NCBI GenBank assembly: GCA_023458375.1
Contig: JAEWZT010000002.1
Location: 273,709-337,708, forward strand
Length of the DNA stretch: 64,000 nt
Source of the DNA: Bacillota bacterium
GTDB lineage: Bacteria > Bacillota > Clostridia > Christensenellales > CAG-314
Direction of reading: 5' to 3'
This document shows positions 8,209-16,155 of this stretch, piece after piece. The notes under the pieces are model-generated. The model searched no databases. It saw only the letters and a list, made by a program, of their open reading frames with translations, and was not told the origin of the DNA. Made by a program: the position numbers and the translations under genes. Position 1 is the first letter of the stretch, and every line of letters starts with the position of its first letter.

Positions 8209-9411
8209 TTACTTTTTCACTTTCTTTTCGTTGTAGGCGATGATGCCCAGCGCCAAAAGGTCAAGGGCGCGCACTAAGTCGCGCTGGCACAAAACGTAGG
8301 CGATGCGCACTTCCTGCTTTCCTTTGCCTTTGGTTGCGTAAAAGCCTTCGCCGGGGGCAAACATTACCGTTTCGTTGTTGTGCGAAAACTCCGACAGCAT
8401 AAAGCTTTGGAAAGCGTCGGCGTCGTCAACGGGCAGTTTAGCCATAATATAAAAGGCGCCTTGCGGGGGGCGGCAGACTACGCCCTCAATGGATTTAAGT
8501 TTTTTGTAGCAGGCGTCGCGGCGCGCCTTGTATTCGCTGCGCGCGGCGTCAAAGTAGCCGCCCTGCATATTGTAAAGCGCCGCCGAAGCGATTTGGTCAA
8601 GCGTCGCCACCGAAAGCCTTGCCTGGCATAATTTTGTGATTTGCGTTTGCAACGCCCTGTGGCAGGTGATAACGCACCCTATCCTCGCGCCGCAGGCGGA
8701 AAACCGTTTGCTTACGGTATCCACAATTACCGCGTTTTCGCGTATATCTTCAAACTCGCCAATGCACGCAAGCCTTTCGCCGCCGTAAACGAACTCCCTG
8801 TAAGCTTCGTCGCCTATAATAAAGAGGTTATATTCCTTTGCGATGTCCGCCAGCAGCCTCATTTCTTCCCTTGTTAAAACGTTCCCCGTGGGGTTGCCGG
8901 GATTGGTAAACATTATAGCGCGCGTTTTTTCGTTTATAAGCGGAACTATCCTTTCTCTTACGGCATATTTAAAACCTTCCTCAACGCTTGTCGCAAGGGG
9001 ACGTATTACGCCGCCCGCAGCCTTAACGAAAGTGCTGTAATTAGGATAAAAAGGCTCGGGAATAATGATTTCGCTTCCCTCGTCCAAAATAGAAAGCATC
9101 ACCATTTGAAGCGCTTCGCTTCCCCCCGTTGTAATAAATACTTCCTCGCGGCTGTAATTTAAGCCTAATTTGGAATAGTAGCCGCGCACCGCGTCAATAA
9201 GCAGCAAAATACCGTTGCTGGGCGCGTAGTCCAAAACGGGCTGTGAAAAGTTTTTTACAGCGTCAAAATAAGCCGCCGGCGTTGCTATGTCGGGCTGACC
9301 TATGTTAAGGTGATAAATTTTAATTCCCTTTTCCTTTGCTTTGACGGCGAGGGGGTGGTATTTTCTCATGGGCGACAAGTCGCATGAGTTGGCTTTGGCT
9401 GATATTTGCAT
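8209..9411 (-). CDS. PLP-dependent aminotransferase (class I/II)
   Basis: A 400-residue fold-type I aminotransferase of the aspartate/aromatic group. Visible hallmarks are NPGNPTGNVL, IIGDEAYREFVYGG, and the PLP lysine Lys235 in SKRFSACGARIG, plus the C-terminal arginine region (KQEVRIAYV). It likely transfers amino groups between an amino acid and 2-oxoglutarate; the substrate cannot be read from the sequence. It has a good promoter at 9451-9479 and a CGGAGGAAG ribosome site, and is monocistronic. Confidence 0.88.
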   Translation of the reverse strand: MQISAKANSCDLSPMRKYHPLAVKAKEKGIKIYHLNIGQPDIATPAAYFDAVKNFSQPVLDYAPSNGILLLIDAVRGYYSKLGLNYSREEVFITTGGSEALQMVMLSILDEGSEIIIPEPFYPNYSTFVKAAGGVIRPLATSVEEGFKYAVRERIVPLINEKTRAIMFTNPGNPTGNVLTREEMRLLADIAKEYNLFIIGDEAYREFVYGGERLACIGEFEDIRENAVIVDTVSKRFSACGARIGCVITCHRALQTQITKLCQARLSVATLDQIASAALYNMQGGYFDAARSEYKARRDACYKKLKSIEGVVCRPPQGAFYIMAKLPVDDADAFQSFMLSEFSHNNETVMFAPGEGFYATKGKGKQEVRIAYVLCQRDLVRALDLLALGIIAYNEKKVKK

Positions 9412-9450
9412 TTCTTCCTCCGTGAAAATTAATTATTACTTTATAGATTT

Positions 9451-9479
9451 ATAATAGCTTCTTAATACTTTTTAGTCAA
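9451..9479 (-). promoter_or_regulatory. sigma-A promoter of the aminotransferase gene
   Basis: On the minus strand TTGACT (9474-9479) is separated by 17 nt from TATTAT (9451-9456), about 40 bp upstream of the start codon. Confidence 0.75.
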
Positions 9480-9692
9480 TATCCCGCATTCAATTACTTC
9501 TTAAATTAGTAAGGGGAAGGACACTTAAAATCCCACAAAGGTATAAAAGCTCAGGTGCCTAAGCCTCGCAAATACAGTTGTATATGTTCCATCGCCGTTG
9601 CTATGTAAGTAATAATAGCATTTGCTATTTATATTAAAATTTGTATTGAAAAAATATCTCCATATTTCTAATAATGACAAGGGAAATATGAT

Positions 9693-9809
9693 TTATTTTC
9701 GCTTTAAATCTTCAAGGTGCCTTGTTTGTTCTCTCAACAACTCCTCCTGTTTTGAATGTGCTCGGCTTGCGTCTCTTTGCGCTTTTTCCGCTTCATTTAA
9801 AGTTTTTTT
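9693..9809 (-). pseudogene. out-of-frame C-terminal part of the coiled-coil gene
   Basis: Directly after a run of seven A residues (9803-9809, minus strand) the +1 frame continues as LNEAEKAQRDASRAHSKQ and about 20 more residues of charged coiled coil to a stop at 9693. It matches the style of the upstream frame (YAQKQAEYAKQQASYAEK). Six A residues instead of seven would fuse both into one protein of about 240 residues. Confidence 0.65.
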
Positions 9810-10422
9810 CGGCATAAGACGCTTGTTGTTTGGCGTATTCTGCTTGCTTTTGAGCGTATTCTGTTTGTTTTTTAGCTTCGACAATCATTTTCTCACTCGC
9901 GACAACACTATCTGACAATAAAATCGCATCTTTCATTGTATCCGCTCTTCTTGAATTAATTAATTCAAATAATAGATTACTCCTATCTAATAAATTTGTA
10001 TCGGCAAGCGGAATAAAATCTTCATATTTATTTAAACTTTCTTCTAAATCCCAAAATGTTCCTTTTAATTTATTAAACTCCTCTTGTTTTTTTTCAAGTT
10101 TTTGCTCGTAATAAGGTGTTAGAGTTTTTGTATTGCCATTAAATGTCCTAGCATTTTTAATAAATTTAACTAGAGGTATTATTGTAATAAGTGCGAAAAC
10201 GATCATAATAAAAAACGCATCTTTTATTGTAGAAAGGATAATTGTCAAAACAAACATAATAGCAAAAAAGATTAAATGTGTTTTGAATTTTTTGCTCGCC
10301 CTTTTACTTTCAAAGGTCAACGATGATATTTTCTTTTTTAGGTCATAAACCTCTCCGCCGCAATCGTAACAAATCGCTGACATTTTTAAGTATTCAAGAA
10401 TTTGTTCACGTGATAGTTTCAT
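9793..10422 (-). CDS. membrane-anchored coiled-coil protein, frameshifted near its end
   Basis: A 209-residue product of unknown family. The N-terminus holds a CYDCGG pair and a coil, two transmembrane helices follow (LIFFAIMFVLTIILSTI and AFFIMIVFALITIIPLV), then a long cytoplasmic-type coiled coil with repeated YAQKQAEYAKQQ units. The ATG at 10422 is chosen over an upstream ATG because a strong AAAGGAGGAAG site sits just before it. The frame stops at a 7-A tract, beyond which another frame continues the coiled coil, so it is a recent frameshift or slippage product. It diverges from an XRE regulator with shared operator-like repeats. Confidence 0.7.
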   Translation of the reverse strand: MKLSREQILEYLKMSAICYDCGGEVYDLKKKISSLTFESKRASKKFKTHLIFFAIMFVLTIILSTIKDAFFIMIVFALITIIPLVKFIKNARTFNGNTKTLTPYYEQKLEKKQEEFNKLKGTFWDLEESLNKYEDFIPLADTNLLDRSNLLFELINSRRADTMKDAILLSDSVVASEKMIVEAKKQTEYAQKQAEYAKQQASYAEKNFK

Positions 10423-10464
10423 TTTACTTCCTCCTTTATTCTGAATTATGGGTTTATTTTTACA

Positions 10465-10519
10465 ATATATCACAAAATATGATATATGATAATAATATAT
10501 CAAATAAAATATGATATGT
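10465..10519. promoter_or_regulatory. tandem palindromic operators between divergent genes
   Basis: Two copies of the same inverted motif lie in the 147-bp divergent gap: ATATATCA-7 nt-TGATATAT (10465-10487) and ATATATCA-9 nt-TGATATGT (10495-10519). They are candidate binding sites for the adjacent XRE protein, able to control both directions. Confidence 0.6.
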
Positions 10520-10569
10520 CAATAATAAAATCATAATTTATGAAATCCTTTTAAAAAAGGGCAAGTATT

Positions 10570-10905
10570 ATGAGATTAAGAGAGCTAAGGGAAGAAAAGG
10601 GCTTATATCAAAAAGACATAGGAAAACTTTTAGGAAAAGTATCTAATTGTATATCAAACTGGGAAACAGGAACTACAGAACCTTCAATAAAAGATATTAT
10701 TAAGCTTGCAGATTATTTTCAGGTTAGCACTGATTATTTGTTGGGACGAGAAAATGATTATGGATTTGTAGAGGTTAAAGGCATTGAGCTTTCAAAAATT
10801 CAAAAAGTAATGATAAATATCTTTGATAAATTAAACGCTTCGGGGCAATTGAAAGCGGTTTCCTATGCGGAAGGGTTAGCAGAAAGCCCCGAATTCAAAA
10901 AATGA
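10570..10905 (+). CDS. XRE family transcriptional regulator
   Basis: A 111-residue protein. Residues 1-60 form a Cro/C1-type helix-turn-helix (LYQKDIGKLLGKVSNCISNWE, ending STDYLLG). The remaining 50 residues form a short helical tail likely used for dimerisation (LSKIQKVMINIFDKL). It is divergent from the membrane coiled-coil gene, with duplicated palindromes in the shared gap, and is probably a repressor of both. No protease domain is present, unlike the LexA-like protein at 1967. This pair is more AT-rich than its neighbours, which hints at acquisition. Confidence 0.85.
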   Translation: MRLRELREEKGLYQKDIGKLLGKVSNCISNWETGTTEPSIKDIIKLADYFQVSTDYLLGRENDYGFVEVKGIELSKIQKVMINIFDKLNASGQLKAVSYAEGLAESPEFKK

Positions 10906-10978
10906 AAATTTAAGCATCATTTTAAAAAGGAGCGGAAAAAATCTATGCAACTATAAGAAGCTAAAGAGGGAAGATTAT

Positions 10979-11485
10979 TTAGTCTTCCTCTATTTTTATC
11001 ACTTTTTTAATGGCGCGAACCAGTGGCTTATAAAGAATTAAAGCAGTAATAAAGTTTATTGAGGTGTTTATTATAAACACCGCCGCGCCCGTGCCGAAGC
11101 GCGCCCAAAAAGAGTAGCCGTAAAAAAGGTGTTCAACGTATGTAGACTGAAAGCAAAACATAACTGTCAAAAGGGCGGCGACGGCGGCGATAACGTAGTC
11201 GTTGGCTTTTAAGCGCTTTAAAAAATAACCCGCAACGCATACCAATGGAAAATGCAAAACATACATCAAAACCCAAGGCATAAACCCCCAGTAGGCTATA
11301 TCCACCCCAAGCATTACAAAAAAAGCTATAAGCGCAGTGGGAAGCCCCAGCGCCGCCGCGTAAACCAACAGCAAAAGGGTGACGAGTTCAAAGCCCGCTA
11401 TCGCCGAAAGGGCATATTTTACGGCGACTAAAAGCGCCGCCGCAACTGCCGCCAAAGCTATTTTTTTTGCTCCCGCATTTATCAC
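10979..11485 (-). CDS. ECF transporter S component (probably corrinoid)
   Basis: A 168-residue protein with about six hydrophobic helices, starting with the substrate-binding-type N-terminus KKIALAAVAAALLVAVKYAL and matching the size of ECF S components. Such proteins bind a vitamin and work with an EcfA/EcfT module, none of which is encoded here, so a shared module elsewhere is inferred. It lies 39 nt downstream of a DUF4430 gene, and both are downstream of a cobalamin riboswitch, so cobalamin or a precursor is the likely cargo. Its end lies 70 nt from the convergent XRE gene. Confidence 0.8.
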   Translation of the reverse strand: MINAGAKKIALAAVAAALLVAVKYALSAIAGFELVTLLLLVYAAALGLPTALIAFFVMLGVDIAYWGFMPWVLMYVLHFPLVCVAGYFLKRLKANDYVIAAVAALLTVMFCFQSTYVEHLFYGYSFWARFGTGAAVFIINTSINFITALILYKPLVRAIKKVIKIEED

Positions 11486-11524
11486 TTATTTATCCTACGA
11501 AAGAACTTGCAAGCTACTGCTTAC

Positions 11525-12007
11525 TTAATACGGTATTACAATTATAACATAAATTTCGCCGTGAATAAGGGGCAAAAAGCTAGCTCCAACAGTTGTAGTT
11601 ATACAAAGAATGCCGTTTTTTGCAGTGTATTCGGTGTTATAAGAGCTACTCGTATCATAATAATTCTCATCGCTTGAAAGCACACTTACCCAATACCCGA
11701 TTGGAGCTTCGGTGTCATTTACACCCGTAAAAAACATACCAAATACAAGGTCTTCCGTGTATAATATTCCCCATTCCTCTTTATCTTTTATAAGGTCCGC
11801 CAAAGATGAAGCGTTTGTGCGCACGTTAAAGGTTTTGTCGTAGCCGTTTTCCTCGTCCACAATCTGAATTGTCACCGTTTTGTAGCTGTCGTCAAAGGGG
11901 CGGTAAAGGGTAAGCCACAGCGTTACGCCCGTTACGGCAATAACTGCCGCGGCAGCTATGACAATAATTTTAAATAGCAGGTCTTTACTGATACTTTTCT
12001 TTTCCAT
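11525..12007 (-). CDS. membrane-anchored DUF4430 protein
   Basis: A 160-residue protein: one N-terminal membrane anchor (IIVIAAAAVIAVTGVTLWL), then an extracellular DUF4430 domain with the usual segments (SLADLIKDKEEWGI, then the GYWVSVL strand). DUF4430 resembles the C-terminal domain of transcobalamin and intrinsic factor. Together with the upstream cobalamin riboswitch and the downstream ECF S gene, this suggests it captures a corrinoid at the cell surface and hands it over. No lipobox Cys is present. The ribosome site GGGAGGAAA is strong. Confidence 0.8.
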   Translation of the reverse strand: MEKKSISKDLLFKIIVIAAAAVIAVTGVTLWLTLYRPFDDSYKTVTIQIVDEENGYDKTFNVRTNASSLADLIKDKEEWGILYTEDLVFGMFFTGVNDTEAPIGYWVSVLSSDENYYDTSSSYNTEYTAKNGILCITTTVGASFLPLIHGEIYVIIVIPY

Positions 12008-12095
12008 ATTTTTTCCTCCCGATTTAAGCCTTTTTAGGCAAAAATTTTACTTTCAAAAGGTTATTTTTTCAAAAGCCGCCTTTACGCTTTTAAAA

Positions 12096-12129
12096 TAAAA
12101 AACCTCTTTTTTATCCACGCAAAAAGAGG
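12096..12129 (-). terminator. riboswitch expression-platform terminator
   Basis: On the minus strand CCTCTTTTT and AAAAAAGAGG pair and are followed by TTTTTTATTTT. It lies just after the cobalamin aptamer and about 90 nt before the DUF4430 start, as expected for transcriptional control. Confidence 0.8.
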
Positions 12130-12159
12130 GAGGAAAAGATGTTCCTTTTCCAAAAATTC

Positions 12160-12360
12160 CTACTTTGCTCCCTCCGAGCGCGGCATTTTGAGGCTTTTGC
12201 GGCAGGTCTCCTGACTTAAAGGCTTAACCTTGAAAAAAATCGCCTTCTCGCGCAAACGCAATGGCTTTAACCTTTTTTCTCGTATCCTTTTACAGTAGCG
12301 GGGGCTGCGGAGGCTTTTAACTTCCTTCCCTGTTAGTGCTTGTTTAAGCAACCGAAAAAG
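12160..12360 (-). ncRNA. cobalamin riboswitch
   Basis: The minus strand contains the diagnostic elements in order: ACAGGGAAG, GCAGCCCCCGCTACTGTAA, and the B12 box AGTCAGGAGACCTGCC (about 12201-12216). Spacing is normal for the aptamer. It controls the DUF4430 and ECF S genes through the terminator at 12096-12129; cobalamin binding should switch them off. A 63-residue open frame inside it is accidental. Confidence 0.95.
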
Positions 12361-12666
12361 CTATTAAGTTAATCTTATTTTAACCTTTTTGAAAGGTAAA
12401 GTCAACCCCCGCCTAATAATCAGGGGCAAAAAATGTAGATTATAGCTTCAATTATATCGGTAATTAAATTGATGGGCGGTAATGAAAATATTTCGTTTAA
12501 AGCCTTTAAATGGAGAGCATTATAAATTAATATTCAAAATGACGATTGAAGGCGTTTTAATTATTGTGTAAAGGCTTTTACGCTCGGTATAAAGGTTCTC
12601 AGCAATGATTTTGACGCAAGCTGTCAATAAACGTTTTAAAAAGCGCAAAGTAATTTTAGCAAGAAA
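12361..12666. other. intergenic region
   Basis: AT-rich, about 300 bp, between the riboswitch and the terminator at 12667. The riboswitch promoter must be in its left part, but no strong -35/-10 pair stood out. No gene or RNA recognised. Confidence 0.4.
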
Positions 12667-12690
12667 AAGGCCCCTGTGAAAGGGGCTTTA
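12667..12690 (-). terminator. terminator at the end of a decayed gene
   Basis: The hairpin AAAGCCCCTTTCACAGGGGCC followed by TTTTTCTT reads on the minus strand, just after the decayed frame ending at 12700. The opposite strand also shows a T-rich flank. Confidence 0.6.
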
Positions 12691-12699
12691 TTTTGCTTT

Positions 12700-13050
12700 T
12701 TATGCTTTGTCTTCGGTTGCCGCTAAGCTTTCCTTTTGCGCTTCATACTGCTTATTAAAAGCTTTTTGTACTTGCTTTTTCAAAAGTTAGTTTATCTGTC
12801 TTTTTGATTTTCTAGCCGTGCGCTATAATTTTTCAATTCGGGTTTTGTGTGCTTTTGCGCTTAGCTGTTGCTTGTTTATAACGCATTTGCGCAGTTTCCG
12901 CATCGCTAATTATAATTTATTGCGAGTGGCTTTTACCCTTTTGCGCGTTAACTTTACTTTGCGGCTAACTTTTGCCCTTTGTCTTGTCGCGCTTTTCCCC
13001 ATTATAGTTGCTTTGCCTATGCCAAGCGCAATAATTTTTTAATTAGGGTT
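12700..13050 (-). pseudogene. decayed Big_2-domain gene remnant
   Basis: On the minus strand 13034-12974 resembles the Ig-like repeat of the neighbouring 919-residue lipoprotein (15675-15614): roughly 80 percent of about 61 nt match by eye. IIALGIGKATIMG here corresponds to VTALSVGKVTITG there, then a missing base shifts the frame. Downstream are Lys/Gln/Ala-rich pieces broken by stops, ending with KKQVQKAFNKQYEAQKES and TAA at 12700, and a terminator. It was probably once a complete cell-surface gene. Confidence 0.5.
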
Positions 13051-13163
13051 TTGTCTTCTTGTCTTCTAGGTTTAACTACTTATTTAAAGCTTTTTTCTTT
13101 TGAGCATATAGCTTACCTTTGCCTTATACAACCTGCGCTTTGATTTAGAGCATTTGTGTCTTT

Positions 13164-15923
13164 TTAGTCGGTCAACATTTTGTGATACATTCCAAGCCAG
13201 AATGGGAGGGTATAGGTTGTGCCGCCTTCCATTTGATTGGGGCTGTATTCCTCTAAAACATAAGTTGAGTTGTTAAACTTGTGCAGCCCTCTTTCGTCGG
13301 GGGCGGCGACTTTCCAGTCAAGCTTGGCGCCCGAAAACATTATGTTTATAAGTTGGAGCGCTTCGGAATCTATTTTGCCCGTCTTTATTTTGCGCTTGCT
13401 TGTTTTGTCGTAGCTTAGCCCGCCGCGCGCGCCGTCTATGCCGTAGTCTGAAAAGTCAAAGGAAGCTATGTCGTCGCGCAGGCTGTTTGAGGCGGACAGC
13501 CTCCTTAAATCAAGAGGGTGGCGCGAAAGGGACCATGCGGCGGTTTCTAAAATACTGTTGCCGTAGGCGTCCTTTATTTCTTTATTGGGGTAGGCAAGCT
13601 GATAAATATAATACCACAAAGGGTTTTCGCTGTATTGAATGGATATCCACCATTGGTCTATGGCTAGGCGGTAGTATTTTAGAAGTGCCTGGTCTTCCTC
13701 CATTTGGAAAAGCAGGTAAAAGGAAAGCATTGCCATTTCTTCGTCGGAATAATTCAAAAACATTCTGCAAAGCATTTCCGTTAAATCGCCGTTGAGGTTT
13801 AACTGCACTAAGGCTTTAAATATAGGCGAAAGGTCGTTTGCGTATATTAAAAGGTAAAGCTTCATCTGCCTTTCGTATTGCGCCGTAAGCTGGGCGTATT
13901 TGTAAGCGGGGTCAAGCGCCGCCATTCTGTATTCGTCCTCCCACTTTTGGTCGCCCGTAACGTATGCGGCAAGCTTAAATAAACTAAGCGCGACGGAAGA
14001 AGTTAAGGGTGCGCCCCCAAGCTGGCTGGCATTTAAAAAATACTCGCGGTTGAACTTGCCCCAAGTGCTTGGCTGCCCAGTGCCGTCTACAAGCATATAG
14101 CCGTTGTCTGAAAGGTGCTGCGCAAGCCTGTCCATAGTGCTTGAAATAAGCCCCGCGATTTCGTCGTCGTCGCCCAAAAATACGTCGTAGGCGACCTTAT
14201 ACAAGAAAAGGTGCCCTATTATTTCGTCGGAACTGGTGTCGCCCTTGTAAACTATGTCGCTTACCGAAGCGCCCGTTAATGCAAGCAGGTCGTTCCACAA
14301 GCGCGAAGGAATTTCGCCGCTTGCGTCAACAACGGCGCCGCCCCCCTCTTGGGGCGTGCCCGCTATTCTTTCACCGTTAATATGGTAGCCCTCGTTTTCT
14401 CTGCCCTTATCTTTATCGCTTTGGCTTTTATACTGCGCCTTGGTTGATACCGCCGTAGAGGTGCCGTCCTCGTTTACATACCAGTGCACGTTGCCCGAAG
14501 GATTGACGGCTTCCAACCCCTCAACGGAATAGGTGCGCGCAATCCAGCCCTCTAAGTTGCGCGTTCTGGTGGCGTAAAGCGCTTTGTTGTCGGCGGCGCG
14601 CACTGTTTTGTCGGCAAGCTCCTGCCACGCTATACTGTCGTACGGCGCTAAATAGCCGCTTGACAGAAAGTAGCTGTCTTTGCCCCAAAGATAATTTTTC
14701 CATACCAGTTCCACCACATCGCAAGGCGCAAGGCTTGTAACGTTGCGCGAATAGTCGCCCCCTTTAAGCAGCGCCTCTACTGAAACAAACTTTGAATTAC
14801 CCGACAAAAATACGTCGCCGTTGTCGTTATACCGCACATAAGAGTCCACCGTGCCTTGGCGCATGCTTATATTTGCAAGCAGCAGCACCGCTTCGGTGGT
14901 AAGGAGCGCGCTTGCGCGCGCGGCGTCAATTTCCGCTTGGGTCGCGTTAGGGTCGGACTTTAAAACGCTGTAACGCATAACCTCGCCCACCGCATACATA
15001 GCCGTCCAAAGCCCGTCGTTATCCGTTTCGCGGGGGATCCAGCGGTATTCGTAAAGGGCTTCCTCCCCTTCGCCGCTTACCAAAACTTGGGTGTAAACCG
15101 CCTCGGAAACCATGCCCCTGCGCGAAACGTATTGCAAAGTATCTTCTTCAAGCTGCGTTGCTTTTGCGGTTCCGCTCATATCTACCAAAGCGATATGCGT
15201 TACGCCCGCCTCCATAACAGTCCAAATACCCCTTGCGCCGTCGGACACGATAGCTAAGGGGGCGGTTTCGTTTATTGTGTAAAAATACCTGTCTCCCATA
15301 AAGCGCTGCTGCCTGTCGCGCTCGTTTGAAGCGCTTTCATATAGGCGCAGCACGCCGTATTGGGTAATTGTCCACGTTGCGCCGTCGGAAGCGGAAACGT
15401 TTTTATAGTTTATGTAATTTTTACCCGCAATGACGGTATGCACGAAAGAGGGGATTTGCGCGTCGTCAAGCTCATAGCGCGTAACGACCTTTTGGGGGTT
15501 GTCGCCGTATTGCTCTGCACTTCCCAAATAATTGACAATGTTGTTTGCCCGCGCCGATATTTTTGTGGCTTGCGCGACTGCGTTTAAAGTTACGCTGTGC
15601 GTTAAAAGAACGCCGCCCTTTGCCTTGTCGCGCGTTTCCCCCGTTATAGTAACTTTGCCTACGCTAAGCGCGGTTACGCGCCCCCATTCGTCAACGGAGG
15701 CAATTTCCTCGTTAGAAGAGTGCCAATAAACCATTCTGTTGGTTTCCCCTTGGGGAAAAACATAGTCAAGGGTTCGGCTGTCGCCGATGTCCATTTCCCA
15801 GTTCTGAGGCACAATTATCCTGAATACCTCGCTTTCGGTTGCGCTTTTGCAAGAACCAAAGAGCGCCAGCGAAAGCATAACCAAAAGCAAAGCGATAACC
15901 CTTTTTGTTACAGACGTTTTCAT
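13164..15923 (-). CDS. large lipoprotein with a Big_2 (Ig-like) domain
   Basis: A 919-residue protein. The ATG at 15923 is preferred because GGAGGAAAATT precedes it and it begins a lipoprotein signal peptide with the lipobox LFGSC, giving Cys25 as the lipid anchor. A Big_2 Ig-like domain follows at about residues 35-115 (SVDEWGRVTALSVGKVTITG). The remaining 800 residues show no family I recognise; they are rich in Trp and Tyr and largely helical toward the C-terminus (about 620-900), possibly an alpha-helical toroid or carbohydrate-related fold. It is exported and held on the outer face of the membrane. No operon partners. Confidence 0.75.
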   Translation of the reverse strand: MKTSVTKRVIALLLVMLSLALFGSCKSATESEVFRIIVPQNWEMDIGDSRTLDYVFPQGETNRMVYWHSSNEEIASVDEWGRVTALSVGKVTITGETRDKAKGGVLLTHSVTLNAVAQATKISARANNIVNYLGSAEQYGDNPQKVVTRYELDDAQIPSFVHTVIAGKNYINYKNVSASDGATWTITQYGVLRLYESASNERDRQQRFMGDRYFYTINETAPLAIVSDGARGIWTVMEAGVTHIALVDMSGTAKATQLEEDTLQYVSRRGMVSEAVYTQVLVSGEGEEALYEYRWIPRETDNDGLWTAMYAVGEVMRYSVLKSDPNATQAEIDAARASALLTTEAVLLLANISMRQGTVDSYVRYNDNGDVFLSGNSKFVSVEALLKGGDYSRNVTSLAPCDVVELVWKNYLWGKDSYFLSSGYLAPYDSIAWQELADKTVRAADNKALYATRTRNLEGWIARTYSVEGLEAVNPSGNVHWYVNEDGTSTAVSTKAQYKSQSDKDKGRENEGYHINGERIAGTPQEGGGAVVDASGEIPSRLWNDLLALTGASVSDIVYKGDTSSDEIIGHLFLYKVAYDVFLGDDDEIAGLISSTMDRLAQHLSDNGYMLVDGTGQPSTWGKFNREYFLNASQLGGAPLTSSVALSLFKLAAYVTGDQKWEDEYRMAALDPAYKYAQLTAQYERQMKLYLLIYANDLSPIFKALVQLNLNGDLTEMLCRMFLNYSDEEMAMLSFYLLFQMEEDQALLKYYRLAIDQWWISIQYSENPLWYYIYQLAYPNKEIKDAYGNSILETAAWSLSRHPLDLRRLSASNSLRDDIASFDFSDYGIDGARGGLSYDKTSKRKIKTGKIDSEALQLINIMFSGAKLDWKVAAPDERGLHKFNNSTYVLEEYSPNQMEGGTTYTLPFWLGMYHKMLTD

Positions 15924-16121
15924 AATTTTCCTCCTTACATAAGGCTTTTGGAAATTAGCCGTAATTATTATACCCCTTTTAGAAATTATATTCAATAGCC
16001 CTTTAAATTAAATATCTAAACTTAGCCAAATCTTTGCCCGCCTTTTAAAACCGCAAAAAGCTTATTAAGCGCAAGTATTTTAAAACGTAATAGACTAAAA
16101 CGCGTTTTACTAGACAATGAA

Positions 16122-16155
16122 AAAGGCGCAAAATCAACTTTGCGCCTTTAAAATT
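16122..16155 (-). terminator. terminator
   Basis: AAAGGCGCAAA (16122-16132) and TTTGCGCCTTT (16139-16149) form a perfect 11-bp stem. On the minus strand it follows the epimerase-like gene, whose last codons it borders. Confidence 0.75.

Noticed and set aside
9803..9809. Programmed -1 frameshift at A AAA AAC
   Set aside because: The slippery heptamer is present, but a -1 shift reaches a stop at once; the continuing frame is +1, so slippage or mutation of the A tract is the better explanation.
12160..12351. 63-codon frame on the minus strand
   Set aside because: It lies wholly within the cobalamin riboswitch aptamer, whose conserved bases explain the sequence.
12818..13042. 74-codon plus-strand frame with a hydrophobic character
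   Set aside because: The opposite strand carries the Big_2-like remnant, which explains the composition; no ribosome site on the plus strand.
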